From Nephromyces sp. MM_2019 (taxonomy: Eukaryota > Apicomplexa > Aconoidasida > Nephromycida), in assembly GCA_015657535.1 (NCBI GenBank), contig JADHZB010001335.1, positions 37,830-61,612 on the forward strand: 23,783 nt of DNA. The letters are read 5' to 3'. A program made the translations under genes and the position numbers. The number at the start of each line of letters is the position of its first letter. The first letter of the stretch is position 1. The notes below the pieces were generated by a model. It was not told the origin of the DNA, did not search any database, and was given only the letters and a program-made list of their open reading frames with translations. Shown piece after piece: positions 8,567 through 16,786 of the stretch.

Positions 8567-8735
8567 CACTACTCTTTAACGCTAGTTTTGTCACCACTTA
8601 AACCTAGTCTTAGTCACTAATTTTATCACCACTTAACACTACTCTTCAACGCAAGTTTCAACACCACTTAACACTGCTCTTTAACGCTAGTTTCACCACC
8701 ACTTAACACTACTCTTTAATGCTAGTTTTTTCTTG
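8504..8735. repeat. Exact 35-bp minisatellite, 6 full units plus a partial
   Basis: Units start at 8504, 8539, 8574, 8609, 8644 and 8679, with a partial unit at 8714. Spacing is exactly 35 bp with no indels. The consensus contains CTTTAACGCTAGTTT, a CACCACCACTTA-like core, and an end alternating between AAACCTAGT (units 1, 3) and AACACTACT (units 2, 4, 6). This indicates an older 70-bp higher-order repeat. Confidence 0.92.
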
Positions 8736-8839
8736 CTTTTCTACTATTAAAAACACCCAGGAGGCTCCTACAATTTGAACTAATTTATATTCATAGTTTC
8801 TAGCAATTCCAGAGCTCTGTAATGACTGGATCAACCAAA

Positions 8840-9196
8840 TTAGCAATTTTTCACCGCCTCTAAGCAACGAAATTTAAATATGCTCGCTCCGCAGCGATAT
8901 AAGCTATTAACTACAGCAGTAGTACGAGAAATCTCTCTTACAATAATGCTAGTAATTTTCGACTTTCTAATCGCTACAGCATTAAGGTTACTTTTTTTTT
9001 CATGTAAATCCCATTTTTTATTGCCATATTTTTCAAGGCTTTTTCCTCCTCTCTCTAGGAAAACATCTAAAACATCAATTCTTGCAGGAATCACACAAAA
9101 AGGATTAAATTGCAGTAATTTTTCCAAAGCATTTCGCATATATATTCGTAGTATTCCATTTAAACTTGCGCGGAAAAGGCCTATAAAGTTAATCGT
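8840..9196 (-). CDS. ORF/exon, up to 119 codons, unknown
   Basis: On the minus strand ATG 9139 starts a 99-codon ORF to TAA 8840. The open frame extends upstream to 9196, just after an ACTAGCAG acceptor. It is balanced and protein-like: NALEKLLQFNPFCVIPARID, then VLDVFLERGGKSLEKYGNKK and a basic middle. The N-terminal extension (INFIGLFRASLNGILRIYM) is also convincing, so 9139 may not be the true start. The plus strand is open over the same interval (8880-9203, 107 codons, MLAPQRYKLLTTAVVREISL...). Minus is preferred for its larger share of purine-starting codons. Only one strand is likely real. Confidence 0.45.
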   Translation of the reverse strand, partial: TINFIGLFRASLNGILRIYMRNALEKLLQFNPFCVIPARIDVLDVFLERGGKSLEKYGNKKWDLHEKKSNLNAVAIRKSKITSIIVREISRTTAVVNSLYRCGASIFKFRCLEAVKNC

Positions 9197-9203
9197 CTGC
9201 TAG

Positions 9204-9587
9204 TTAAGATTGAAGCCGTTCAGTCTCCGACTCACTATTAGTGGCATATTATGCTTAATTAGTAGCCAGGGGAGTGAAAGCTGATCATGGAATAATAGGC
9301 GTTATGCTACTACCACATTGTTGTGCTAGATAGCCTCTTGTTGTCAGAAACTAAGGTAGGAAGGCTAAAAATAGCATTTCTCGACTGAATTATAACTTTT
9401 TTATTTTTTGCAAAAGGTGAAGAGGTAGAGGAGAAATCTCACTTTTAGGATAATGTATTTGCGGGCTTTACGCCTACTTTGAGACAAAATCTTTTTTAAA
9501 GAGAAAATTCATTGTTAGTTGCAGAGACATTCTCAAGACTAACTCCATTTATACTATTTTTTTGTTTTTCTCTTTGAATACGCAAAA
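9204..9587. other. No supported gene
   Basis: AT-rich, stop-dense in all frames, with scattered CTAG and poly-T runs. Nothing beyond short coding-like scraps. Confidence 0.5.
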
Positions 9588-9686
9588 ATGCGCTGCAGCG
9601 ATCTAATACTCGGCTTTGAGCCCGTTAAATTGTCTCGCCCGGGAGGTTTAAAAACTCAATTTTTTTTCTGCTTCTTACGCTGGTAA
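9588..9686 (+). CDS. Very small ORF, 32 codons
   Basis: ATG 9588 to TAA 9684-9686 in a locally GC-richer patch. It reads MRCSDLILGFEPVKLSRPGG and then an aromatic tail. An internal acceptor (CGCTGCAG) and donor (GGGAG|GTTTAA) could make 9599-9645 a short internal exon instead. Included because its composition contrasts with the flanking AT-rich DNA. No family recognised. Confidence 0.22.
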   Translation: MRCSDLILGFEPVKLSRPGGLKTQFFFCFLRW

Positions 9687-9932
9687 TAAAATACAATTTT
9701 ATCTCTGAAAGTTTTTTAATTTTGGAGTGAAATTCCATGAAAAAGTGTATTTTTGAGAGTGCAATTTTCGATAATTAATGGCGTCACCATCTTTTCTGAC
9801 AGCTTGCGAGGAAATATACTTTTTTTTATTTACGCGCTACCTATGACGCTGAAGAGTGAAAAAAATTATCAAAAATAAAAACCTCTTTTTTTTTCATCTC
9901 TCCGCAAGCCGCACATCGGACGTTTAAGTTGC

Positions 9933-10168
9933 GAATATTTTGCGGGTAATTTTACTTGTTTTTATCTCTTCGGATTTTTCGCACACTCAAAATATTACCA
10001 AAAAAAATCCCCCCTGTTTTTACCCCTTTCCACGCACACACTCAGAATTTGAATATTTTGCGGGTAATTTTACTTGTTTTTTTCTCTTCGGATTTTTTGC
10101 ACACGCTCCAAATATTACCAAAAAAATCCCCCCTGTTTTTACGCCATTCTACGCACACACTCATATCT
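9933..10168. repeat. 118-bp direct tandem duplication
   Basis: Copy 1 (9933-10050) and copy 2 (10051-10168) align base for base with a handful of differences. Both contain GCGGGTAATTTTACTTG, TCTCTTCGGATTTTT, AAATATTACCAAAAAAATC and ACGCACACACTCA. Because 118 is not a multiple of three, the ORFs drawn through it (9940-10170, 9956-10213) change frame between copies and are not credible proteins. Confidence 0.9.
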
Positions 10169-10267
10169 AAGCAGAAAATATCACCAAAAAGGTGGATGCA
10201 TCCCATTGCGTAATATACAAAGATGAAGTACCCATTACAAAATAGCAATCTGCCGTCTTTTTCATCA

Positions 10268-10283
10268 GAGTGTACGTACACTC
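10268..10283. promoter_or_regulatory. 16-bp palindrome GAGTGTACGTACACTC
   Basis: Perfect inverted repeat and the best member of a family with core TGTAC(G/A)TACACTC, also found at 3282-3294, 11627-11639 and 16727-16739. Looser relatives with a 2-nt centre lie at 10595-10610, 13600-13611 and 13856-13869. A protein-binding role is inferred; at 3282 the copy may be coding. Confidence 0.5.
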
Positions 10284-10345
10284 AGCAGCGCGGTGATTTG
10301 GCGTGTATATATTAAAATAAAAATTCTGCTAATCTCTAAATTTTC

Positions 10346-10612
10346 ATGATAAACCTCTGGAATAGCGATATCTCGTCTGCGGCGCCTTATTTTGCATCCT
10401 CACAGAGCTCTATGTGTACATCCAGCCCTTTGCGGCCATCCACAATTGTTTACATACTTTATATATTTTTTACAAAGGCAAACATCTTTAGCACAGTAGT
10501 AGTAAGCACATACACACACACAAACACACACACACACAGTACTTTGTACGCACATTTTATGTGGCTGTACATCCCTTTGCCTTACACAAGAGGTAGGTGT
10601 ACATACACCTGA
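10346..10612 (+). CDS. ORF, 88 codons, possible membrane-anchored
   Basis: ATG 10346 to TGA 10610-10612. The product begins MINLWNSDISSAAPYFASSQ, has a Ser/Pro segment, a hydrophobic segment (IVYILYIFFTKANIFSTVVV) compatible with one membrane helix, and a His/Thr run from a CA microsatellite. A GTAGGT donor (10592) lies near the end. The opposite strand also carries a Cys-rich ORF (10400-10639) antisense to the CA tract, which is less natural. Function unknown. Confidence 0.35.
   Translation: MINLWNSDISSAAPYFASSQSSMCTSSPLRPSTIVYILYIFFTKANIFSTVVVSTYTHTNTHTHSTLYAHFMWLYIPLPYTRGRCTYT
10595..10610. promoter_or_regulatory. Inverted repeat AGGTGTA-CA-TACACCT
   Basis: Perfect 7-bp arms around a 2-nt centre, related to the GTGTAC(G/A)TACAC palindrome family. 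A further GTGTATACAC palindrome follows at 10630-10639. Confidence 0.5.
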
Positions 10613-10680
10613 GCATAAGTTGGTGTGGTGTGTATACACTCTGCTCCACTTTAATATAGATTGCGATTATTTCTACAACG

Positions 10681-10700
10681 TATATATATATATATATATA
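10681..10700. repeat. (TA)10 microsatellite
   Basis: Ten perfect TA units immediately before ATG 10702. Confidence 0.9.
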
Positions 10701-10769
10701 CATGTATTTAGCTTGCCGTTGCAATAGCGTACATAAAAGTATACCTGCATCAAGGAAAAAATACTCTAG

Positions 10770-11061
10770 CTTTATTTATATATTTATTACGAAAAACAAG
10801 AAGATATTATGTACGCACTTTTACGGTGCTCCAACTACATTGCAGGCTTCATTTTACAATAAAAAATTTATTGCGGCTACATATTTCAAATCTTTTACCC
10901 TCAATTGAGGAGGACGGAAGTACACATCTCGTTTATTCCTTCTGTGAGCAATAATAAAATCCTTTACAGAAAGCGGCGTAAATCAACTATTAAATATGCC
11001 AGCAAAAAAAAAAATATCCGACAAAATTAAGATTGTCAATACACAGAACATGCAAAAATAA
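10770..11061 (+). CDS. Putative three-exon gene end with short introns
   Basis: Exons 10770-10810, 10846-10919 and 10970-11061 are joined by 35-nt (10811-10845, GTACGC...TTGCAG) and 50-nt (10920-10969, GTACAC...TTACAG) introns, and all phases agree. The joined product reads YLYIYYEKQEDIM, then LHFTIKNLLRLHISNLLPSI, EEDGKSGVNQLLNM and a basic PAKKKISDKIKIVNT tail to TAA 11059-11061. The competing single ORF 10702-10908 (MYLACRCNSVHKSIPASRKK...) overlaps the first two exons in another frame and ends in TGA. I favour the spliced model because two independent junctions keep frame. Function unknown. Confidence 0.42.
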
Positions 11062-11075
11062 AAACGTACATACAC

Positions 11076-11244
11076 CCGTTTTACAAGGGAGCTGAGCGCT
11101 TAACGTTGTGTAATCGCGCAAAACTCGCACACTTTTGTTAATCATCCTCTCTATGTATATGAGGTGCTCACTTTTTGTATCTCAAATCATCGTGGCTCCC
11201 CCCACTTTTGCATCAGAAAAAACACTCCTTTCCTTCAGTATGTC
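11076..11244 (-). CDS. Coding-like minus exon with one in-frame UGA
   Basis: One minus frame reads DILKERSVFSDAK, crosses TGA at 11182-11184, then continues HLIYIERMINKSVRVLRDYT to an ACGG|GTGTATGT donor at 11076. A 39-nt GT...AG segment (GTGGGG...AGTGAG) could be an intron that removes the TGA in phase, though its acceptor lacks a pyrimidine tract. It lies immediately downstream of, and opposite to, the plus gene ending at 11061. Function unknown. Confidence 0.32.
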
Positions 11245-12354
11245 AAAAAACACATAAAGCACACACCATCCTCTTATAATTTATTGCTTGTGTTTAATCG
11301 CATATGAATTTTTTGTTTGAAAACTGAAGGACCAAAATATAATATTTGCCGCAATGTTATGCTTGTAACATCTTTGACAGATACTGCTAATTTTGAGCTA
11401 GAAACATCATCTTATTCACCACGCCCCCACCCCCAGTATTAATGAGCTAGGCTGTATTTTTGCTTGATTTTTACCCCCCCTTGTTGTTTAATGCTGCCTT
11501 TAGTTTTTAAACTGATATAAATGTGTTGTAAAGAGATGTGTGCTGATTTCCTAGTATTTTTTGATGATGATTGCTATTCAAGTTTTATTTTTCCTAAATT
11601 TACTCTGAAATTCGTATATTCGCGGGTGTACGTACACTCACTGTAGGGAAAATAGCAAATCATAGCGCTTGCTTTGCTAGTTCTTGAATTTGTCATTTTC
11701 AGTTTTTTCTCGATTTTTTCTTGAATCTCTGGCATTTTCATCTTTAGCGCAGTTGCTTTTGTTTATTGAACTTGCCTTACTTCTTGTGTGTCGAGTGTGT
11801 GATAAATATATATATATATATGTTTTTTTACTGTGCGATAAATTGTATCTCTCGAGGCTTGTTTTTGCATGTAATTTTTATATGTACTTATATTCGCTAC
11901 CGACTGTGTATGGAATTTGCTCTTGTATGCCTTATTATATTTCTCCTGCTATTTATGTGTACAAGCGGTATATATCGGTTATATTTATTGCTTGATTCCT
12001 TGATTTCAAAGTAATTATTTGTACGCTGAAAATTTGTTCAAAATTCTGATAAATATATTAGAGAAGGACTTTTGAAATTTTCTTGGAAGCGGCAGCGTGT
12101 GTTTTCTTGGCTTGAGCAATACAAAAGTATGCTTTAGCCGTGTGTGCGCGTGTGTGTTATTTCTCGCTAGATTATTGTACTTCTTTGAAATTTTTGGGCT
12201 AGTCTTGGGGAATTATAGGCTATGAAAGCAACAAATCTTTGTTTGAGTGGAATATTTCTGTCGGGATGAAGAGGAGGATATGTGGTTATAATTTCTGGCA
12301 ATACTTTTGGTATTAAAGGCAGTGGTTCCGAACGTAATTGATTAATTTTTATAG
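11245..12354. other. Mostly non-coding T-rich region
   Basis: Contains palindrome copy 11627-11639, a short (TA)n at 11809-11821 and T-rich sequence. The 103-codon plus frame 11684-11995 is Leu/Phe/Tyr/Cys-rich and unconvincing. Short scraps near 12221 (MKATNLCLSGIFLSG) may be an exon of the next gene. Confidence 0.4.
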
Positions 12355-12784
12355 AAAAATTATGGAGTTTGAAGAGCCTGCAGCATAATCTGCAAGCTTT
12401 TGTGAAGGCGATTACTCTTGTCTCACGGAAGAAAAGTTCCTCGACGTGGCATGGAGGTTTTTGCTCTGATTTTAACGGAGAAAATGTGGAGAATGAGGTA
12501 CTTATTTGTGCCTTTGGGTGTAGAGAGTTTGATTATTTTTTTTTACGTTTTTTTCTTGGTAATGGAAGCAATTTCTGGCAAAATTTGCTTTGACTGGTTC
12601 TGTTTGTTAATATGCTTTTGGTATGATGATTTCATCATTTAATGCTTTGAAAATGCAGAGATTTCGCAGTTTTGGGGGTCATTTGCTGCTGTTTTGGTTT
12701 GTTTAGGCTTCAGCATCAACAGTTTGGATGAAGTGGATGGATTTTTTGGAGTTAAAATTTCGGTTTTCCTCGTTAGATTTTTGA
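12355..12784 (+). CDS. Putative two-exon coding region
   Basis: Exon 12355-12497 follows TTTTTATAG and ends at GAG|GTACTT. It encodes LWSLKSLQHNLQAFVKAIT, then a Ser/Lys segment and FNGENVENE. Exon 12707-12784 follows TTTGTTTAG in matching phase 0 and reads ASASTVWMKWMDFLELKFRF to TGA 12782-12784. The intron is 209 nt and T/G-rich like other introns here. If that TGA were read through, the frame stays open to a donor at 13160 via a Cys/Phe/Val-rich stretch and two more TGAs. No family recognised. Confidence 0.42.
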
Positions 12785-12999
12785 GGATTTAGGTGGATTT
12801 TGATTTTTGTGTGTGGGTTTGGGTGTGTTTGTATCAGTTTTTTTTGTGTTTTTGTGTGGCTCGGCTGGATTTGCATGTTGGTGTGTAGTTATGTTCTGTT
12901 TGTTTCTTTTTGTTTTTTTGTATCAAATTGTGTTTTTTTTCTTGCTTGTGTATGGAATTTTTCACCGTTTTCTCGTGTTTATCATATTTGTTTCGAAAA

Positions 13000-13159
13000 T
13001 CACTCAGAAGAAATATTAGATATTTGCTGTAGAGTTTGATTGCATTCTAGTTCATTTGCCTGAGAGAGAAGGAGTGATTTAGTAGAGTCTTTTGTTAGTT
13101 GCAGTGACTGCTATTGCTATTTACAATGTCAAAATCAATTGAGTAGCTGAAGAAATAAG
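13000..13159 (+). CDS. Exon-like segment interrupted only by UGA codons
   Basis: It lies between AATCACTCAG and AAG|GTGTATGTG. The frame EEILDICCRV-[TGA]-LHSSSFA-[TGA]-ERRSDLVESFVS... continues to the donor with a third TGA (13148-13150) and no TAA or TAG, although both occur in the other frames. Composition is mixed and not GT-rich. It could be a non-coding coincidence, a decayed exon, or an exon in which UGA is sense. See findings. Confidence 0.25.
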
Positions 13160-13279
13160 GTGTATGTGCGTCTCTATATGTGTGGCTATTCTTTCACTAG
13201 CTTTCGTGAAAGGGGTTTTCCGTGATGCTTTAGATATCTGTTCTTCACAGCCCTAAAGCTTGTGCTACGATATTAAACT

Positions 13280-13447
13280 ATGAAGAGTAACACAGCAACA
13301 CACACACACACACAAATACCCATTGCATACACGTTTATCTACATCCTTCTATACTATGTTTGCTCCTGCATGAAGTTTACATTGATTAGCGTTTTGAAGA
13401 GAGATATCTGCGTATATGTATACACACACACATGCTTTGATACCTAA
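13280..13447 (+). CDS. Small ORF or first exon with one membrane helix
   Basis: ATG 13280 (A at -3) gives 55 codons to TAA. It has a polar His/Thr start from a CA microsatellite, then a hydrophobic stretch (IPIAYTFIYILLYYVCSC) long enough for one transmembrane helix, then MKFTLISVLKRDICVY. GT donors after TGC (13410) or TAT (13416) would make it a first exon of the gene continuing at 13616. The phase to that exon was not resolved. Confidence 0.35.
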   Translation: MKSNTATHTHTQIPIAYTFIYILLYYVCSCMKFTLISVLKRDICVYVYTHTCFDT

Positions 13448-13615
13448 ATAAATATACACGCACACGAGTACACACGCAAACACACATATATACGTACCAA
13501 CGTAAATATGTAAATGCATACACACATGCCCACACACCACCTACGAATACACCCCTACCCACACGTGCGTTTTCTTCAAAGTATTTACATGACTATTTTG
13601 TGTATGTACACGCAG

Positions 13616-14020
13616 GAATGACGATTTTTCTCAGCTTAAAAGACCCACCGGTATTGAATGCGTGAATTCGCCTGGTGATTACTCGCAGAAAAGGGAATCT
13701 CAACTATACAACAACACCCTTATAAGAGAGATAATGTGTGTGTGGTTTTCAATGACTGATGAGCTGTGTATTTGAAATATGTGCTGTATTTACAGTAGGA
13801 AGTTCTCGCTAAAAACCCCCGGCTATAATATACTGTGTATCTTCTTGCAGCATTGGGTGTACTTACACCAAAAAATCTGCTGCAAGGCTTGAGAGATGAA
13901 GTTTTCATAGGTTCAACGAAGGAGTATCTCATGATGAATCAGATTTGGAGTATATCTGAAACACCATACTCATCTATATATGATACTGGAAGATACGCAC
14001 ACACAACCCGATATATGTAA
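13616..14020 (+). CDS. Well-supported two-exon gene end, unknown product
   Basis: Exon 13616-13737 (after TACACGCAG) encodes NDDFSQLKRPTGIECVNSPG and continues to TLIREIM. The donor lies in a GTGTGTG run, and splitting after 13737 gives the phase needed. The 113-nt intron ends CTTCTTGCAG (13850). Exon 13851-14020 reads LGVLTPKNLLQGLRDEVFIG, STKEYLMMNQIWSISETPY and on to TAA 14018-14020. Both exons have mixed, globular-protein composition and lie outside the repeat texture. A minus-strand ORF (13939-14205) overlaps the last exon. I recognise no family. It may belong with 13280-13447 upstream. Confidence 0.52.
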
Positions 14021-14205
14021 TATATACCCCCAAGTTGGAGTGGTGTATAGAAGTATGTATTGTCTTTTTCACACTGCAGCCGGTGTATATCAATTGCTAT
14101 GTTTTTACGCCTGCTAATTTGTATATATATATCTGTGTGTGTAGAAAACCTCGGAAATCTTAGGGTTATCCTGATTCTTGGGGTGTTATCAAGTATCGCA
14201 CACAT
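13720..14205 (-). CDS. Alternative antisense ORF pair in one frame
   Basis: ATG 14205 opens 88 codons (MCAILDNTPRIRITLRFPRF...) to TGA 13939-13941. Two codons later, in the same frame, ATG 13932 opens 70 more (MRYSFVEPMKTSSLKPCSRF...) to TAA 13720. It overlaps the plus gene above in full, so at most one strand is likely coding over 13720-14020. The 14021-14205 portion has no plus competitor and is the more credible part. Confidence 0.25.
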
Positions 14206-14308
14206 GTAAAAAGCATTTTAACGCATGCATTCTTTATGTATGTATCATATTAATACACACGTACATACGAATCATATGGATATATTTCACGTATAGGCAA
14301 TCTACTGT

Positions 14309-14488
14309 ATGAGAAACCTCGCTATTGCAGCAAGCGGTTTCGTTGTACGTACATTGCTCTTCGGCCTCAAGGTCGAGTCCAGCATGTGCGTTTCGGTTTT
14401 GCTTAAGATGATATTAGTAAGTGCAGAATGTTTTGCGAATGAATGTGTGAAGATGGGCAATAATGCCAGATTCTCACGCATTTTATAA
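14309..14488 (+). CDS. Compact 59-aa ORF, possible secreted/membrane
   Basis: ATG 14309 to TAA 14486-14488. The product starts MRNLAIAASGFVVRTLLFGL, which resembles a signal peptide or anchor. It continues with a Cys-containing helical middle (CVSVLLKMILVSAECFANEC) and a basic end (NNARFSRIL). Codon texture is among the best in the window and the local GC is higher. Acceptor-like sites precede it (CACGTATAG at 14296; CTATTGCAG at 14330), so it could be a terminal exon starting at 14331. It contains a TGTACGTACA palindrome (14344-14353) in frame as VRT. Confidence 0.5.
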   Translation: MRNLAIAASGFVVRTLLFGLKVESSMCVSVLLKMILVSAECFANECVKMGNNARFSRIL

Positions 14489-14560
14489 GTCCGGTTTTTA
14501 CGGGTGTACTAATGTGTGTAGTATTCATCCTTCACTTTTACTCTTGATATATACTTGAAG

Positions 14561-14614
14561 ATGCAACTTGATGGAGGATAATGCGCGTTTTACGCTGTTT
14601 AGTGAGGAAGAAGA
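14561..14614 (+). CDS. Short exon candidate, acidic
   Basis: It lies between CTTGAAG and a GTGTATGT donor. It reads CNLMEDNARFTLFSEEE and leaves two bases. The following 260 nt are typical GT-rich intron texture. The minus strand is also open here (14525-14797), mainly antisense to GT tracts but with a mixed C-terminus (VKRALSSIKLHLQVYIKSKS). Strand uncertain. Confidence 0.25.
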
Positions 14615-14949
14615 GTGTATGTAGAGAGGATGTGTGTGTTGGTGTGTAAGTCTGCTTGTATGTGAGGTTTTTTGTGTGTTTTTTTTTGTCAGTCTGAGTA
14701 TCGGTGTGTGAGTCTGTGTGTTTCTGTTTGTCAGTCTGTGTGTGTGTGACTCTAACACTTTGTGCGGCTCTAACTCTGTGTGTGACACTGACTCCATGTT
14801 TGGCTCTGTGTCTGTGAGCCTGTCTATTTCTGTAACTATCCCTCATTTACATAATTTTTGAGGCTGTTTTTATGTCAAAATGATGGGATTTTAACGTTTT
14901 TCTTTGGCTTTCACAGTGCTCTTGCTTAGAATCTATAAAAAACGTGGAA

Positions 14950-15198
14950 TCAGTTGTTGCTCTTTATGAAATCTCCATCTTCATCTACAAGAAAATACCT
15001 ACTATTCTCAGATTCTATCATCTGCAAAAGCTTTTTATACTCTTTTTCTGCATATAATCTTGATGCTTCTCAGAGTGTCGAATTGCTTTCATCATTTAAT
15101 CTATTTCAATTAGTTAAAAGCTCTCCTAATAAAGGCTTCTTTTGCCGTTTTTTATCATTTTCAGCGTTAACTTTTGTGTACTTTGTATTGGCGCTTCG
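14950..15198 (-). CDS. Coding-like minus frame with internal UGAs
   Basis: The last 39 codons before TGA 14950-14952 read SRLYAEKEYKKLLQMIESEN, then SRYFLVDEDGDFIKSNN, clearly protein-like. The same frame continues upstream across TGA 15070-15072 (NRLNDESNSTL) and TGA 15106-15108 (DKKRQKKPLLGELLTN) with no TAA or TAG, back to about 15198. There is no GT donor between the two TGAs and the downstream part, so they cannot both be removed by a simple short intron. Under the standard code this is a terminal exon starting after ATATGCAG (about 15045). The plus strand is also open (14954-15241, Ser/Leu/Phe-rich), the usual antisense pattern. Confidence 0.42.
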
Positions 15199-15563
15199 TG
15201 TGTGTGTATATTGTATTGTTTATTGCTTATGTGTTATGTAAGTGTTTGTATGTTACCAGTGTATTGTATGCATGTGTGCGTAAATGTGCTGCTTGTGCAT
15301 TGTTTGTGTGTGTGTTGCTTGTGTGCTGTGTGCATATATATGTATATACCTATATATATTTCTCTTTGTGCTGAATTTTTTCGAGAAGCCTTTTTTGCAC
15401 TTTCTTAATCTAACTTATAATACTCTGTTGTGAAACTTCTCTGCGTGTGTGTTACTTGTGTGTACTCTATCTGGTGTGTGTTTTTCTGTGTCTTTCTGAA
15501 ACTTTTGCCTATCGCAAGCAATCTTTTTTCATTCCTTTAAGCTGGAAATCTCTGTTTCCTGCT
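15199..15563. other. GT-rich non-coding stretch
   Basis: TGTGTGCTTGTGTG-like sequence with a short (TA)n at about 15334-15358. Plus ORFs here (15142-15408, 15174-15374) are Cys/Val-rich artefacts of the GT texture. Confidence 0.5.
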
Positions 15564-16127
15564 TTACCCTTTTACTTTGATGGAATCCTCGGATTGGTGG
15601 CTGATTCTTCTCCTTGAGATGCATTGAATCTGCTTTTTTCATTGATATTTTTCCTTCGATTCCAAGGCTTCTCCTTCTGATTTTGCGTGAAGGAAAATTC
15701 TTGAAATGTGAAGCATTTCTGGGATTTTGTTGGTATTTAGACTCGAAATGCAGGAAATATGAGGGTGGTGGCTTTTTTGTATAGAATGGTTGATTCTCTT
15801 AAGAATAATCTGTGTGCGAAATACTAGTTTTTGCTGCCTATGAAGGTTCGCGTTGCGTATCTCCAAACGAATGTTTCATAGGATATGATTCTCTAGAGAA
15901 AGTGATATTTTCGTTCTGGTTTGAAGGCATAATTGTGTGTGTCGGAATCCTTTTTGTGTGTGTATGGGAGTGTGTTGGAGCGTGAGGCTGAGTGTGTGAT
16001 TTAGTGAGTGTGTGAGGTTGAATGTGAGTGAGTGTGGGAGTGTCTTGCTCTCTATCTCTGAGTGTGTGTGCTTCTCTATCGCTATGTATGTCATTCTAGC
16101 TCTCTCTCTCAAGCTTTTTGTTTGCAT
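15564..16127 (-). CDS. Two collinear ORFs split by UGA, unknown
   Basis: ATG 16127 starts an 83-codon ORF (MQTKSLRERARMTYIAIEKH..., then His/Thr/Ser-rich) to TGA 15876-15878. Three codons later in the same frame a second open stretch (15866-15642) begins LEIRNANLHRQQKLVFRTQI and ends SEGEALESKEKYQ before TGA 15639-15641. The frame then continues KKQIQCISRRRISHQSED to TAA 15564-15566. In all there are 187 codons with two UGAs and no UAA or UAG. The first third is antisense to a GTGTGAG-rich tract and is weaker; 15564-15870 has mixed composition. It may be a decayed gene, a spliced gene, or a gene using sense UGA. Confidence 0.35.
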
Positions 16128-16496
16128 ATATATATATATTCATCTTTCTATCTCTGAGTGTGTGTGTTTCCAGAGCTGTGTATACGGTTCGTATTTTTTC
16201 CTGCTTGTTGTTTCACCATTTTCAAGCTTTCTATTGCTTTGAAGAGCTATTGCTTCCTGAGGATTATTTCATCAATATTTCACTAAAAGGAGCGATAATT
16301 TGTGTGTGTGATTTCTGGATCAGTATAGTGAAATTTCCCAGCTTTTAGTGTATTTAATATAAATTATAGGATGATAGCCAGTTTAGGGGTTTAGTGAGGA
16401 AGTAATGATCAATTTCCATGGCTGCGAAGTTATGCAAATGAAGTTGGTTAGATTTGATTAGTTAGTGTGTTCCAACCTTTTGTATGTATGTGTGTA

Positions 16497-16527
<31 letters not shown>

Positions 16528-16786
16528 CCTGGTAACGGCATTCTTACGGTGTAAATATTCGGGTCGTAAAGAGAGATATTTACGTGTGTGTATCTGCAGG
16601 ACTTTTATAGCTTTATATGAGAAATATTGAGCATGCTCGTAAACCCACAGATAATGTCTTTTGTATATGTACAGCTTGGGTTATGTATGCTGAGATATCT
16701 TCGGTATAAGAATACGCATAGAGATGTGTACATACACTCATATTCTCTCTCCTTATGCTGATGTTTGAGTAGAAGCTGTAAAAACT
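16128..16786. other. No convincing gene
   Basis: Contains the TG microsatellite, CTCTCTCTC and TATATATA runs, and palindrome copy TGTACATACACTC at 16727-16739. Plus frames 16012-16242 and 16118-16348 are Cys/Leu/Phe-rich readings; only scraps such as FEELLLPEDYFINISLKGAI near 16220 look protein-like. Confidence 0.4.
16497..16521. repeat. (TG)n microsatellite
   Basis: 25 nt of perfect TG, flanked by imperfect TGTATG repeats. Confidence 0.9.
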
